The notes under the pieces were generated by a model that was not told the DNA's origin, made no database searches, and worked only from the letters and a program-made list of their open reading frames with translations. Shown piece after piece: positions 11,815 through 23,693 of a stretch of DNA of 64,000 bases; positions within the stretch are counted from its first letter, which is position 1, and each line of letters begins with the position of its first letter. The position numbers and the translations under genes are program-made. Source of the DNA: Limonium bicolor (taxonomy: Eukaryota > Streptophyta > Magnoliopsida > Caryophyllales > Plumbaginaceae); the NCBI GenBank assembly GCA_023374045.1, contig CM041776.1:47002171-47066170 (forward strand), read 5' to 3'.

Positions 11815-12075
11815 AGTAATGAGTATTGAGTAATGAGCATGTACAAGTAAGTAATAAGTAATGAGTATTGAGTAATGAGTATGTATGAGTAAAGTAAAAA
11901 GTATTGAGTAAGGAGTAAGTACGAGTAAGGTACTAAGTATTGAGTAATGAGTAAGTACGAGTAATGCAATGAGTATTGAGTGATGAGTAAAGCTAGTAAA
12001 GTAGTGAGTATTGAGCAAAGCACGAGTAAGGTAATGAGTAAGGTAACGAGTGAAGTATGAATAAAGCAACAAGTA
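11815..12075. repeat. GAGTAATGAGTATT-type simple repeat in LTR
   Basis: Imperfect reiteration of GAGTAATGAGTATT and GTACGAGTAAGG words over about 260 bases. The 214-codon open frame on the minus strand here is caused by this repeat. Confidence 0.85.
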
Positions 12076-12783
12076 AGTAAGAACATGATCAGTGTAAGCC
12101 TTATGAACCCGAATGGGAGAAAGAGAGCATCCAATTAAACCGGATGAATGAGTAACTAATATGAACTGTGACTGACGAACTGTCTTCCCACGTAGGTATT
12201 GAATCTTGTGTATGTATGTAAGTATTGTTGCTTGTATATAATGTTGTAGTATTAGTATGTATGTATGCATGAAAATGAACTCCATGTATTCGTCCAAAGT
12301 AGTCGGCGTACCCCGGTTAGCACGCGGGGTATGCGAATTTCATATGCAGCAATTTGCTGAGCCCCTTAGGGGCACCATTTTTATTTACAGGTACTTCGAA
12401 GTTGACCACCGTTCGAGAGTGTAGGACGGGCTGCTGTATAAGCATGGGTAGTTGAGTAATAGGAACTGTACTTGTATTGTAATGCGAGATTGGAGGACCA
12501 AACTGTATCGGTAACTTGAGGATTGTAGTAGACTCGGTATAGTATTGTATTGGAGTTTGTATTTGAATTATGATATGAGTATGGAATGGAAGGTAATGTA
12601 TTGTGTAGAGTACTCGATATGTTCAAGTCATCAGACCGATAGTATGTAGTATTGTAACTGGCCTTGTTAGTCACGTGGGTGACTAACGGCATTGTACACC
12701 CGCCGTTGCGTATGTAATATCCGCTGCGAAGGTAAGTAATTGTAAGGTAATGTCGGGATTAGCGGTAGGGGTGTTACAAAAAG

Positions 12784-12795
12784 TGGTATCAGAGC
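12784..12795 (+). promoter_or_regulatory. Primer binding site, tRNA-iMet type (large non-autonomous element)
   Basis: TGGTATCAGAGC five bases after the LTR end, identical to the site at 35,168 in the coding element. Confidence 0.9.
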
Positions 12796-15010
12796 GAGGT
12801 ATCGCTCTGATGGATGAAATACCGAGTTTAGGAAAATACCGAGTTAGGAATTAGAGACTTAGGGCTAAGGGGTGAGTGTTAGCGTGTGAGGTACGCTAGT
12901 TAGGAACTTCCAGTGTGATCTGGATACCTACAATAACCATACCCGCCCTCCACGTCCCCCGTTGTAAAGTTGGGACAAGAACGCCAGAGAGATGGAAAGA
13001 CCTCTCACACTCGGGTAAAACCCGATCTGACAGTTGCAAAAAATAAACCTTATAAGAAAAGGAACTTGTCATACGGTAGATTCCGAGAACCGGAAATCCC
13101 GGAGATGGTTCCCGTTGGAACAACAACAACTGCATTTAATGATCGCAGATCAAAGATCCTAAATATAGGATAATGAAATTTATGGCACCATGGGGCGACG
13201 TGCTTCGCAGTCGCGAGGACCATGAGTAGCCAGCAAGAAGAGGAGCACAACCGCGCAACCAAGCGAGGAAGATAGAGCAACAAAACCGAGACAAGAGAGT
13301 CTACATACTGTAATACTTGATAATACCAATAACGGTATACAAACCGACTAAGGAATTAGTCGAGGTTGGATAAACACCAAACCTACACGCCAAGAGGCCG
13401 TAATAACCGGACGACATAGTTCAGATGACTATCGAAGTATTCATAAAATATACACCAACAGGACTAAGATTAAAAGATTAATGACAACCATGTCAAGAGC
13501 ATCGGGAAGCTACCCTGGTAATTGATCACTAAGATTAAAAGATCAAGGGAAGATCTAATAAGACCACCAAATTTGGATGGAAACGATACCGTAACCGGTA
13601 TACGTTAACTGAAAATCAATCTACCCGCACACTTTCCTAGGGTAAGTGCAGTAGAGCAAGACAATTGGAAACTTTAATGACCAACCAGTACCTACTAAAG
13701 TACCACCATGAAGATTAAAGCAAATATAGGATCACCAATCCTAAGAACTTAAAGGAGGAAACCTTGGAGAGGCCTAACGGCCTGACCATCATATTAAGAA
13801 CATACCGGTCAGCGAGAAGCTGGACTTGGTCAAGACCTCAGACATGGCAACGCCATGAAAATTTTCTTTAAACTCAAGATCTTTCTTTCAGACATAAACC
13901 TTTCTTTAACAACCCAAACATTTCTTTTAAACCTCAGATTTTTAAAACCAAACCAAAGGAAATACGGTAAGTATCATATAATGATACAAGAGTAGTTGGC
14001 GATAGAATACTTCACCTAGGCGTGTGACGAGCACTACGAGTGTACCCAAATACGGGATGTGGGACGACCGCACTCCGAAGGAGCTTGCAGGCCTGACAGA
14101 CCATTGTGAGTTAGTCGGGTAAGTGGTAACGTACCAATAAGGTACCCCACGTATGTATACAAGTGATGTACGAAACACGGGAAGTAGTCGACTCCGTTCT
14201 ACGGACCATAAGTAAACTTAAACCAAAACAGTTAGAAACCTCGAACGAGCAAAGGGAACTCAGATAAGCTTACAAGCTAAGGAGTCAAGAACTTACTCCA
14301 GGAGGATGATTAGGAGTTAAGAAGTGCGAAAAGCACTTGTAATTCACTAAAGACATTGGATATGTCTCAAAAATCTTGAAGCAAATCAATGAAATAGCCG
14401 GAATGAATACCAGGTATAAAAAAGTAAGGCAAAAGCCTGATGAGAACACATCAACGCTCAAGGGATTAGATAAATACCCAGAGAGATCATATAAGGTACC
14501 GGAGAATACCATTCATAATCGAAAAGAATATCAACCAATTATAAACATAAGGAAAAGCATCAATGGTCTACCCCAAGAACGGGAGACGTTATAACCCTCA
14601 GCGGGATAACTCAGATCCAGAACCGCAAGGTAGGATAACAGACTGGACACACTCATAAATATCCGCCAGATGTAATGGCATAATAGACAACGCCCAGGAG
14701 CAATCCATAAATGGTATCAAGTCAACATAGTTGAACGAAATGTCGTGATAAGAACACCAGAATTGGAACGAACACTCGGTTAGAACACCGAAGGGATCCC
14801 ACTTGACAAAGGATACCCTAAATTAATAAATGGTACCGATCAATACCCAGATACTTAAAGGGCCTCCAATAAACGAAAGCGTGATGCGATGATCCCATCA
14901 TGGAGCACAGTAATACCTCCAAGCCATTTGATGGGAGATGGAGAAAACAATGCTTGTAAACCGCCTGAGATGAGCCGAGCTCTAGGCAATGTGGCCAGTA
15001 TGCCATAAAC
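12796..15010 (+). other. Non-coding interior, left half, of the large non-autonomous element
   Basis: The first 60 bases (GTATCGCTCTGATG...ATACCGAGTTAGGA) match the leader of the coding chromovirus at 35,180; after that I see no gag, pol or other domain. Frames are short and closed. The sequence stops at the Athila insertion and resumes at 28,326. Confidence 0.7.
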
Positions 15011-15015
15011 CTACT
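15011..15015. repeat. Target site duplication CTACT, left
   Basis: CTACT immediately before the Athila-type LTR and again at 28,321-28,325 immediately after it. It proves that this element inserted as one unit into the non-autonomous element. Confidence 0.95.
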
Positions 15016-16706
15016 TGTTGGGATAAAACATAACGGTAAATTGTTGTTGGGGGTTTAACCTAACGGCAAGTGTACCGGTCGATTATAGCAAGTTTAAATC
15101 TCGGAGTATTCCCTGAGTATCGAACCAAAGGAGGCAGTGACTAGTTTAATTTCTACTTACACACAAACAAAAATAATGTAAATAACAGGAAATTGGGAGT
15201 TTTTGTGTATGATGGTGAATGTTGTAAAAGAGTTCAATAAACAACAGATAACAGGTAAATAACTGATTTAATTTTTGTTCGATAAAGGACATTCCGGTTT
15301 ACTACTTCTCTCTAGATTTGCAGTTTCTTCTCCTAAGTGATTTCTACAGAATTATGAATAAAACCCTAGAATAATGATAACTCGTATTCGGTCTCCCGTT
15401 CCACGAATTCTAATTAGCAAAGACCGAATCCTAACTCTCGTTATGAATCCACTGTTTACTAATTGCTTTAAGCATAGTCTAGATTACTGGTCAGCTAGTG
15501 GTTTAGAGGAATTACCATCTCTATACTAACTGGTTCTTTTCCCTATAGTCAATTGATAGCCGCAGTTCTCACTTATAAGCTAACAAACTGATAAACTCAA
15601 TAATTGATCAGATTAAAAAGTTTAGGAATTCATAAGGGAAAAGAACTTTATTCTAAAGTACTGCAGAAAATCAAAAGGTTCAGAAGTAATGAATCTAGAG
15701 ATACATAGTAAACCGAAATTAAAAGTGACAACTGAGCCATAGACATAATAACAATGCTCAGTATAAACAGCATAAGGATAGATGGATTTAGCAGAAAAAC
15801 TGATTTTAGAAGTCGTCGCCGTGTCCACTCTTGTCTGTGTCACGTCCGGCTATCTGGGGTCGGACGTCGATCCAGACACGTTGTCTTGGGTTTGTCCGGA
15901 TCCGGACGTTGATCCGGACGCGGTTAAATGAAGCCCCACGAGCTGGTTTCTGTCTGTGAGTGAGGGGGAAGGGTTACGGATGAAGATTTATGAATGGAGA
16001 TGAGCAGTTTATCGTGGATGAGTGATGATATGGAGGGAGAGGAGGAGAATGATGTTTAGACTCTGAGTCTGGTACGAATTGAAATGGCTGCAGGAGCAGG
16101 GTTTAAATAGGCTTAGAAGAAAAACATAGTTTAGTGGAAGTTTGGTGAGTTGGTAATTAATTGATCATGGGCGTGTATTAATAAATGTTGATGTATGGGC
16201 TAAACCGCCACTCGGCTGATAATTGCGCCGAAAGCCCGATTATCAGCGCATGTGTTTTTATTTTTCGTTTCTGTGGGACGTCCGGATCTGTGTCCGGATC
16301 CGGATGTGACACAAAACTTTTAGATCTGAAACTCGGGTTTCGTCCGGATCTGTGTCCGGATCCGGACAAGACACAGAACTTTTGGAGCTCGATCTCGGGT
16401 CACGTCCGGCTTGCGTCCGGATCCGGACATGAGACGTCCGGATTTGCGTCCGGCCATCTTGACCCGGACGTGACCAATTTTTGTGTCTCTTCTCCTGATT
16501 TGTTCCCCGTTTGTTGCGTTGTAATCCTTATGATGTAAAATCTTCATTTCCCTCGGCTTTTCCTATATTTAGCATATAAAATACATCAGTTCTTATCAAA
16601 ACATCAATCTTAGGAAAAACACATAATAAGTGGGAAACATTGCCTGAATTGTTACAAATTATAAGGTAATTAAACCCTAAAAAGCCTATATGTTTCACAC
16701 TTATCA
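15016..16706 (-). repeat. 3' LTR of the Athila-type element (1,691 bp)
   Basis: Matches 26,643-28,320 throughout with scattered differences. In sense it begins TGATAAGTGTGAAAC and ends TATCCCAACA. Both LTRs contain a dense GTCCGGATCCGGAC cluster (16,268-16,472) and a smaller one (15,843-15,925). Confidence 0.95.
16268..16472. repeat. GTCCGGATCCGGAC palindrome cluster in Athila LTR
   Basis: Repeated CGTCCGGATCTGTGTCCGGATCCGGACA units and fragments; the core GTCCGGATCCGGAC is a perfect palindrome. The other LTR has the same cluster at 27,893-28,087. Similar words also occur in the interior at 19,883-19,935 and 20,374-20,455. Confidence 0.88.
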
Positions 16707-16742
16707 ACTTCCACACACTTAAGCTTTTGCTTGTCCTCAAGC
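16707..16742 (-). promoter_or_regulatory. Polypurine tract and adjacent hairpin (Athila-type)
   Basis: Sense reads GCTTGAGGACAAGC (hairpin) then AAAAGCTTAAGTGTGTGGAAGT directly before the LTR start. This is the plus-strand primer position. Related hairpin-plus-purine modules recur inside this element at 17,570-17,612, 17,761-17,790 and 20,655-20,675. Confidence 0.8.
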
Positions 16743-18259
16743 AAAATAAGAAATAAGAATATCTCTAAAACTGTCACATAATCTCAAGATCAAACAAGTG
16801 CAGAGGGAAATCAAGCAAAATGACAGTTGAAAGAATAATCTTGCTCTTTAGAGGTAGGTTTTCATAAACAGTGAAGGAAGACAATTTTTGTAAAAGCATA
16901 GAGAAACTAGATTGTGGAAAACAAGTTAACGCAGCTTGGGACTTTCCACCAATTTTCATTCCTCTAACCTTTGGATGACAAGGGGTGTGAAGTAATGCCT
17001 TATTCCGCAATACCTTTCAACACCACGCACTCATGATCAAAAGAATAAATTTAACTACAATTATCTCTTCTATAAGCGAAAGCATTCTTTTTCAAGAATT
17101 ATGTATAAAACAAGCTAATATTGAAATTTTTTGCAGAGTTATTCCGTAACCCAGACTTTTCTCTCTATCCTTGAGATGGTGTTGGGCCAACTATCCCAGA
17201 TCACGAGACCTTAGGTAGATAGGTGTTAAAGCACCCTTAAGACTTAATAACCGGATAGACGAGGCCTGCTATTGTTAGGAAAAAATTTTTGATCAGCGGA
17301 GTACCTTGCCTTATCCTTTTCATTCCAAACATTCTCTTCATTTCCAAAATCCCAAGCTAAAATAATCTGGTTTCCACAACTAGCTAATCTACCTGGTTTC
17401 AGTGAAAATAGAGTATTTTTGAAATAAAACTATTTATCCAAACCTCATCAAGCAAAATGATTCTTACGGTTGTCACTTGGTTTAATTTCAAACGGTGTGC
17501 ACAGGCATTAGAGCAGCAAAAAGCAAGTGTGGCATTAAAGAACATCTAGCATGTTTTCAGGGAAATGTCTTTCCTTCCTCACACTTAAGAGGAGCAATGT
17601 CCTCATTGATCATAAAAGAAATGCAGGTAAAAGATCTTTCAAAACATGCTATATTCATAATGGATGCATGTGCAATAATTAAACCGTAACGCAAGAAGGG
17701 TGGAACATCAATAAGTTAAAGTAGGAACTGAGACTCCCCTGGTGTCATAGATTGAGGAAGATGTCCTTCCTCACACTTGAAGTTTGGCAGGGGTCGAGAT
17801 ATTCCTGACGGAGTCATAGACAAAATGCTTATTGTGCAGAATATAATTTGCTAGTTTTCCACTGGCATGTACGACCAGAGAATAAAATGCATTAACTCGG
17901 ACGATAGGGAATATTTAAATTGTATGATCAATGTTTAGAGAAAGAATACTTCCCAGTGTTCTAGCTTAGTAGACATGCGAGAGTAAGGTGGTTCCAGTTC
18001 CCGTACATATAGCCGTTTGTTTCGCAGTAGATGGGACATGTAAATAAATCAGTGACGAATGCTGTACTACTCAGAGAAACAAGAGATTTAGCAATTCAGA
18101 ATTTAAGCATGCCAAATATAAACACCATCACTTCACCTGTTAGTCTCATATTTTACCGTTAGTTTTAACAGTAAAAAGTAAGGCAAGTAAAGAAATCAAA
18201 AGAAAAGTATAGAAAACCAATTAAAATAAAAGAAAGCAATAAAGATAGGATGGCTGTCA
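16743..18259 (-). other. Long non-coding 3' region of the Athila-type element
   Basis: About 1.5 kb between the extra reading frame and the polypurine tract. No protein motif is seen. It contains two further CACACTTAA/CACACTTGA modules with ATGTCCT words, matching equivalent positions in the two non-autonomous elements at 48 kb and 54 kb. Confidence 0.7.
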
Positions 18260-19646
18260 CTAAGGCGGCGGTGGTGGCTGTGGTCCTGCGCGCATCTGGG
18301 CCATGAGCATCTGTAAGAGCTGGCTAGTCTGGTGAGCAGATGCCTGTGCCATGAACTGAGCAGTCTCTCGCTGAAAAGCATCACTGCGCTCCAAGCGCTC
18401 TATGAGCATAGTCTGGGTGTCGCGGAGAGATGTCTGCTCTGTCTGGAGGTGCTCCTGAGTCTGGAGGATGTCATCTATGTGTCCCTCCATGCGCACCTGG
18501 CGCTGCTGGACATCCCCAAACTGCTGTTGTACATCCCCAAACTGCTGCTCCATACCCCCGAACCGCTGCTCCATACCCCCGAACCGCTGCTCCATCCTCT
18601 GCTGCTGCTGGAGAAGGGAGTCCATCATAACCTGCATCTCTGGTGGGATGCTCATCACTAGGGGCATAGGAGGCGCCATGGTAGCGGTAGGCGCCGAAGC
18701 AGAACTAGAGCTCGCAGAGGTACCGGTCGATCCTTAACCCGAGCTGCCCCTCACCCAGCTGCCGTCATCTAGACAAATGAAGCCCCATCTCCTGAAGGTC
18801 CCAAGGGAGATGGGTGTCTCACCCTCCCTCACCTCGAGACCGGTGAAGATATCCTCGGGGAGGGTGGAGACAAGAAGATGTTGGATAAAGATGGGGAATA
18901 TGGGGGTGATCTTCTTCTTCGTGGTCTTCAGGTAGGTCACCACTTTGGGCAGCTGCCTAAACATGATGAAGAGGAGCGAAAGCTGCTGAGATGGTGGGTG
19001 TGGTGCAGCCAGGAGGTAGTCGAGGAGAACACAATCCTCATCAGAAGCATCATTTCCGGCATGAGGCCGGATCTGATGACTGAGAACTCTGCAAGGGTCC
19101 TCTGGGGAAGGGAGGGGAGGAGAGCATATGGGAGTACGGTCTTAATTTCCTCACCCCGTTGGCGAGTAGTACTCCCGACCTCTTGTAACCACCTAGACTT
19201 ACTCTGCCTAAGCGCATCCTCCGTAAAATCTAGATGGGTCTCAGCATTGTCCGGGAGGAATAAACGAACACTGAAAGTCTTAGGGGTTACCTCAATGGGG
19301 AACTGGCGGATATAGGAGGTGATGTTGTTTGTCGTGTCTGATGCCACAGCATTGGCGTAGAATTCTCGTACCAGGTCCGTAGAGAAGACACCCTCGCCCA
19401 TGCGCAAGATGCTGCTGGCGCCCAAACCATCAAATATGTCCGTAAGACCAGTGGCAGCTGATGCCTCTGCGGTGATGCATCTCTCAATGACAAAGGCCCC
19501 GCTCTGATCGTACCAAGCCCGGGCTCTAGCAGAGATGAACCCGTCAGGTCGTAGTGGGGTAGAGGCGGGCTCTGACTGGTCATCGGGGCGTGGGTTCTCG
19601 AAGAAGAACCAGTGCGTGTAGCACCTCCTCCTCGAGTTCGAGCCAT
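18260..19646 (-). pseudogene. Athila post-pol protein (plant-transposon-protein-like), broken
   Basis: A reading frame downstream of pol, in the same sense. It starts MARTRGGGATRTG (19,646), typical of this Athila class. It continues after a frameshift near 19,555 with ARAWYDQSGAFVIERCI and VREFYANAVAS, a block I know from plant proteins annotated as putative plant transposon protein. A stop at 18,734-18,736 splits off a C-terminal part with a coiled-coil-like repeat: QQRMEQRFGGMEQ repeated in 7- to 14-residue steps, then a Pro tail. Function is unknown; some Athila elements have an env-like frame in this place, but no signal peptide or fusion feature is evident here. The 277-codon frame continuing upstream to 19,770 is probably not the true start. 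Confidence 0.75.
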
Positions 19647-19770
19647 CTATACGACAAACAAAGACAGTAAGAAACCTAAACAACATGAGGCAGGAAAAGA
19701 GAAACAAACGACACACAAATACCCGATACCGATCGAGCAGCAAGTTCGATTTGAACATATTCTTGCACAT

Positions 19771-20875
19771 AGTTAATCTATGAGAACCAAGACATTAAAA
19801 CATTTAAACATAGCAAATAATAGCATTAAACAGCAGAACATTAACCTAGAAAATAATTTCAGAAAAATTGGAAAATTTCAACATGTCCGGGTCCACGTCC
19901 GGGTCAACTTAGCCAGACGCAGATCCGGACGCACCTATAAACCCTAAAAAATTTTGCGCCGCGACAGACAGTTCGAACATACCAAATCCAACCAGAAAAC
20001 TTCACAAATTTCACAGAGAACTTCACGATTTCACATCTCAACAACATTTAACAGCAAAAACCACCTAATTACTACCCTATCTACTTCAAATCGACAGAAA
20101 ATGATCCGAAATTGGTTAAATTCGAACAAAAACCTGTTTTGGGTATGGTTTCAGTTTCGAAATCGGGGGAAAACTCAGGGGTGGAGGTGCAGTGGCTTCG
20201 GGGCGGAGTCCTGGGGGTCTGGGTCACGCGGCATCGGATTAGCAGGGTGGTGGTGGACTGGTTGTTGGTGGTGGCGTAAGTTGGAGAAGGATGGGTTCGG
20301 GTGTTGGGAGGAAGACGAAGGAAAAAGAAAAGAGAGAAAGAAGAGAAGGAAATCACGGCGCCAGGGTTTAGTGATGTCCGGAATTCCGTCTGGATCTAGA
20401 CAGGTTAGGGTTTGCTAGCGTCCGGTTTGCCGTCCGGCTGAATTTAGCCGGACGCGTTGAAAAACTTCTCTTTTTTTATATATTTATTAAATTTAATTAA
20501 ATTAACAACCATTAACCTAAAACACCTCATTTTTTAAAAAAGGAAGCATTACCACAAATAATCAAACAAAAATAAAACAAACATAAGAAATGTAGAAATA
20601 AAATAGCTAGAGTGTTAAAGGACTCCCTGATTCGTGATGAACATTGCCATGATATTTCCCCACACTTGAGTTCAGTTTATCATTAGAATGAAGTACCTGA
20701 AAGATTAAATCTGCAAAACCAGAAGAACTCAAGTGGAAACAGACAGAGTTATTTATTGAAATAGGGGAGGCGGGGCTCGTGCTGTAAATTGTTAAAATTC
20801 TCAATAGATTAAAAGAAAATTATATCAAGTAATAGGAAAGTGTAAAAAGAAGGTGTAGAAGAGATTTTATACTGG
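19771..20875 (-). other. Spacer between integrase and post-pol protein (Athila-type)
   Basis: About 1.1 kb without a recognised domain. It contains GTCCGG-type words at 19,883-19,935 and 20,374-20,455 like those in the LTR, an AT-rich tract near 20,465-20,600, and a PPT-like CCCCACACTTGA module at 20,655-20,675. Confidence 0.6.
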
Positions 20876-20923
20876 TGGGTTGCCTCCCACCAAGCTGCCC
20901 ATCTTTTCGGTCTTTGGCTAGAC
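20876..20923 (-). repeat. Conserved GCCAAAGAC...GGCAACCC motif after integrase
   Basis: Sense: TCTAGCCAAAGAC, about six bases, then AAGATGGGCAGCTTGG and GGAGGCAACCC. The same motif with CCCGGG in its centre is found at 48,411-48,459 and 54,338-54,387 in the two non-autonomous elements, in each case just downstream of the last reading frame. Confidence 0.8.
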
Positions 20924-20938
20924 CGTTCAATTGTGTAC

Positions 20939-22080
20939 TCAGCATGGCGGGTTGTAAACAGTGATCACCGAGTGAACTTCAACACTGTTACTAAAATAAT
21001 GTTTTAGCTGGGATCCGTTGACTTTGAATGTCTCACCTTCTGTGTTGATTAGATCAATGGCTTCATAAGGCGAGACACTTGTCACTGTGAATGGGCCGGA
21101 CCAATGAGATTTTAACTTTCCTGGGAATAGTTTCAGGCGGGAGTTGAATAGAAGAACTTTATCCCCCACGTGAAACTCACGCTTGACCAACAGCTTATCA
21201 TGCCACCTTTTTGTCTTCTCCTTATAAATCTTGGCGTTCTCATAAGCTGCCTCTCTAAACTCCTCCAAATCACACAGTTGTAGCTTACGCTTCTCACCAG
21301 CCTTTTGGAGATCAAAATTCAATGTCTTAATTGCCCAAAAAGATTTGTGCTCCAGCTCCACAGGTAAGTGACACGCCTTGCCGTAAACCAACTTGTATGG
21401 GGACATACCTAAAGGTGTTTTAAAGGCAGTGCGGTATGCCCACAAGGCGTCATCTAACTTAAGGGACCAGTCTCGCCTCGAGGATGTGATAGATTTCTGG
21501 AGAATCCACTTAAGCTCCCTGTTGGTGATCTCAGCCTGTCCGTTCGTTTGTGGATGATACGTAGAGAAAACCTTATGCCGTACACCATACTTCTGCAGAA
21601 GAGCTTCAAAACTGTTTGTTGCAGAAGTGGTACCCCCGTCATAATGATCGCTCGTGGGACACCAAAACGGGAAAAGATATTCCTCTTTAAAAACTTAAGC
21701 ACCACTCTTGCATCATTGGTAGGTGCTGCTATTGCTTCAGCCCATTTGGTGACATAATCTACTGCTACCAAGATGTAAAGGTTACCTTGAGATGATGGGA
21801 ACGGTCCCATGAAATCAATGCCCCAAAGATCAAACGGCTCAACCTCCAAGATCGAATTCAACGGCATCTCGTGGCGTCTGGATAAATTCCCATGCCTTTG
21901 ACATTGATCACAAGTGGAAACAAATTGATAGCAATCCTTGTTCAGAGTTTTCCAAAAGAAGCCAGCCTCCAAAACTTTCGCGGCTGTCCTAGCCAGACCA
22001 AAATGACCCCCTGTTTCCCTAGAGTGACAATGCAATATGATGTCTCTAGCTTCCTCTTCAGAAACGCACCGACGAATCAT
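20939..22080 (-). pseudogene. Integrase (Athila-type)
   Basis: Sense order: an HHCC-type zinc region ([12 protein letters not shown] ... CDQCQRHGN), core Asp in [11 protein letters not shown] and the [12 protein letters not shown] block. A frameshift follows near 21,640, so the second Asp and the Glu fall out of frame. In the frame ending at 20,939 the C-terminal part is intact: [31 protein letters not shown], then [21 protein letters not shown] and SGPF. The [13 protein letters not shown] block is typical of Athila/Tat integrases. No chromodomain follows. Confidence 0.92.
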
Positions 22081-22690
22081 ACCATCTGCACAGACCTTGA
22101 ACAGAAACTGGTCGTCCCAAAGTAATGCTTGACTGTGGAGAAAAACTTCTTCTTCTGCTGATATGTCAACTCTGGAGGGACGATATCCTTAGCTAGGAAG
22201 TTCGCAATATCAGCATACCAAGGGTCCGTGGAACGACTGATCATGTAGACAAACTCATCAGGAAAATACTCGTTAATAGGCCTGCCATCATCTGGAACTT
22301 CTATACGGGATAAGTGATCTGCCACTCCGTTGTACGCTCCAGGTCTGTCCCTAATCTCAATGTCAAATTCCTGCAGAAGTAAAATCCATCTGATCAAACG
22401 AGGTTTAGCATCAACCTTTCCAAAGAGATACCTGAGAGTGGAATGGTCAGTGTGCACAATGACTTTGCTGCCAATAATGTACGGTAAAACTTATCACATG
22501 CAAAGACATTGCCAGCAGCTCCTTCTCCGTTGTTACGTAGTTCTTCTGCGCCTCATTCATAGTCTTACTAGCATAGTAGACTACCCTCAACACCTGTCAT
22601 CCTTGCCCCAAAGCTGCTCCCAATGCGTAATCGCTGGCATCACACATTATCTCAAAAGGTATATGACCAATAAGGAGCAACCATAATAGG
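22077..22690 (-). pseudogene. RNase H (Athila-type)
   Basis: The C-terminal part is open ([16 protein letters not shown] motif, [27 protein letters not shown]). The N-terminal part, with the DASDYALGAALGQ region and NEAQKNYVTTEKELLA, is in another frame to the right. Shifts near 22,470 and a stop near 22,600 break it. Confidence 0.88.
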
Positions 22691-23693
22691 TGTACAAACC
22701 AATTTAGCCTTGAGCAAATTAAAAGCATCTAAGCACTCTTCGTAAATTCAAATTTAGCATCCTTAATTAACAATCACAAAGAGGCTTAGAGATCTTGGAG
22801 AAATCCTTAACAAACGCCTATAAAAACCTGCGTGACCAAGAAAACTCCGGACACATCCTTTACCGACGATGGTGGTGTGGCAGCTGCTCTATTACCTCAA
22901 CCTTTGATTTGTCTACCTCGATCCCTTTCTTAGAAATCTTATGTCCGAGCACGAGCCTTCCTGTACCATGAAGTGGCACTTCTCCCAATTGAGTACCAAG
23001 TTAGTTTCCTTGCATCTAGCTAAGATTAAATCCAAGTATCTCAAACATGAATCAAAAGTAGGTCCAAAGACAGAAAAATCATCCATAAAGATTTCAATGC
23101 ACTTTTCAATAAAATCAGCAAAGATAGCAGTCATGCATCGTTGAAAGTAGCTGGTGCATTACACAGACCAAAGGGCGAATGCGTCGATAAGCCATAAGTA
23201 CCATACGGACATGTAAAAGTGGTTTTATCTTGGTCTTCCTTAGCAATTGGAATCTGAAAATAACGGAGTAACCATCTAAGAAACAACTATTCTTGTCTGC
23301 AAGCCTCTCTAGCATCTGGTCAATAAGGGAAGGGGGAAATGGTCTTTCCTAGTGGCGGCATTTAATTTCCTATAATCAGCAAACTCATGCCAGGTAATAG
23401 TACGCTGAGGAATTAATTCACCTTTTATCATTAGGCACCACAATTAAACCTCCTTTCTTAGGTACGACCTGTGTAGGACTTACCCATTCACTGTCAGAAA
23501 TCGGGTAGATGATACCTGCATCCAAGAGCTTGATAACCTCTTTCTTAACCACCTCTTTCATGTGCGGGTTCACTCTTCGCTGAGGTTGTCTCGTTGGTTT
23601 GTAATTCTCCTCAAGGTAAATGCGGTGAGTGCAGAACGTAGGGGCAATGCCTTTGATATCAGCAATGGACCACCCTAGTGCCTCTTTGTTCCT
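22691..23693 (-). pseudogene. Reverse transcriptase (Athila-type), fragmented
   Basis: RT motifs are spread over several frames: LPLIDQMLERLA near 23,330, TFTCPYGTYG near 23,205, FGLCNAPATF near 23,150, and the catalytic block EIFMDDFSVFGPTFDSCL near 23,070. FMDDFSVFG is the Athila form of the YxDD motif. At least three frameshifts disrupt the gene, more than in gag or protease. Confidence 0.9.

Larger units (their letters stand above)
10257..12778 (+). repeat. 5' LTR of the large non-autonomous element, left-truncated
   Basis: It starts abruptly at a point equal to 33,167 in the other LTR and ends GGGTGTTACA, directly followed by the primer site. It includes a GGTCCGGGAC palindrome cluster (10,500-10,692) and a GAGTAATGAGTATT tract (11,815-12,075). 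Confidence 0.85.

Noticed and set aside
11653..12297. 214-codon minus-strand open frame
   Set aside because: It is the antisense of a GAGTAATGAGTATT simple repeat in an LTR and has a low-complexity Tyr/Leu/Thr-rich translation.
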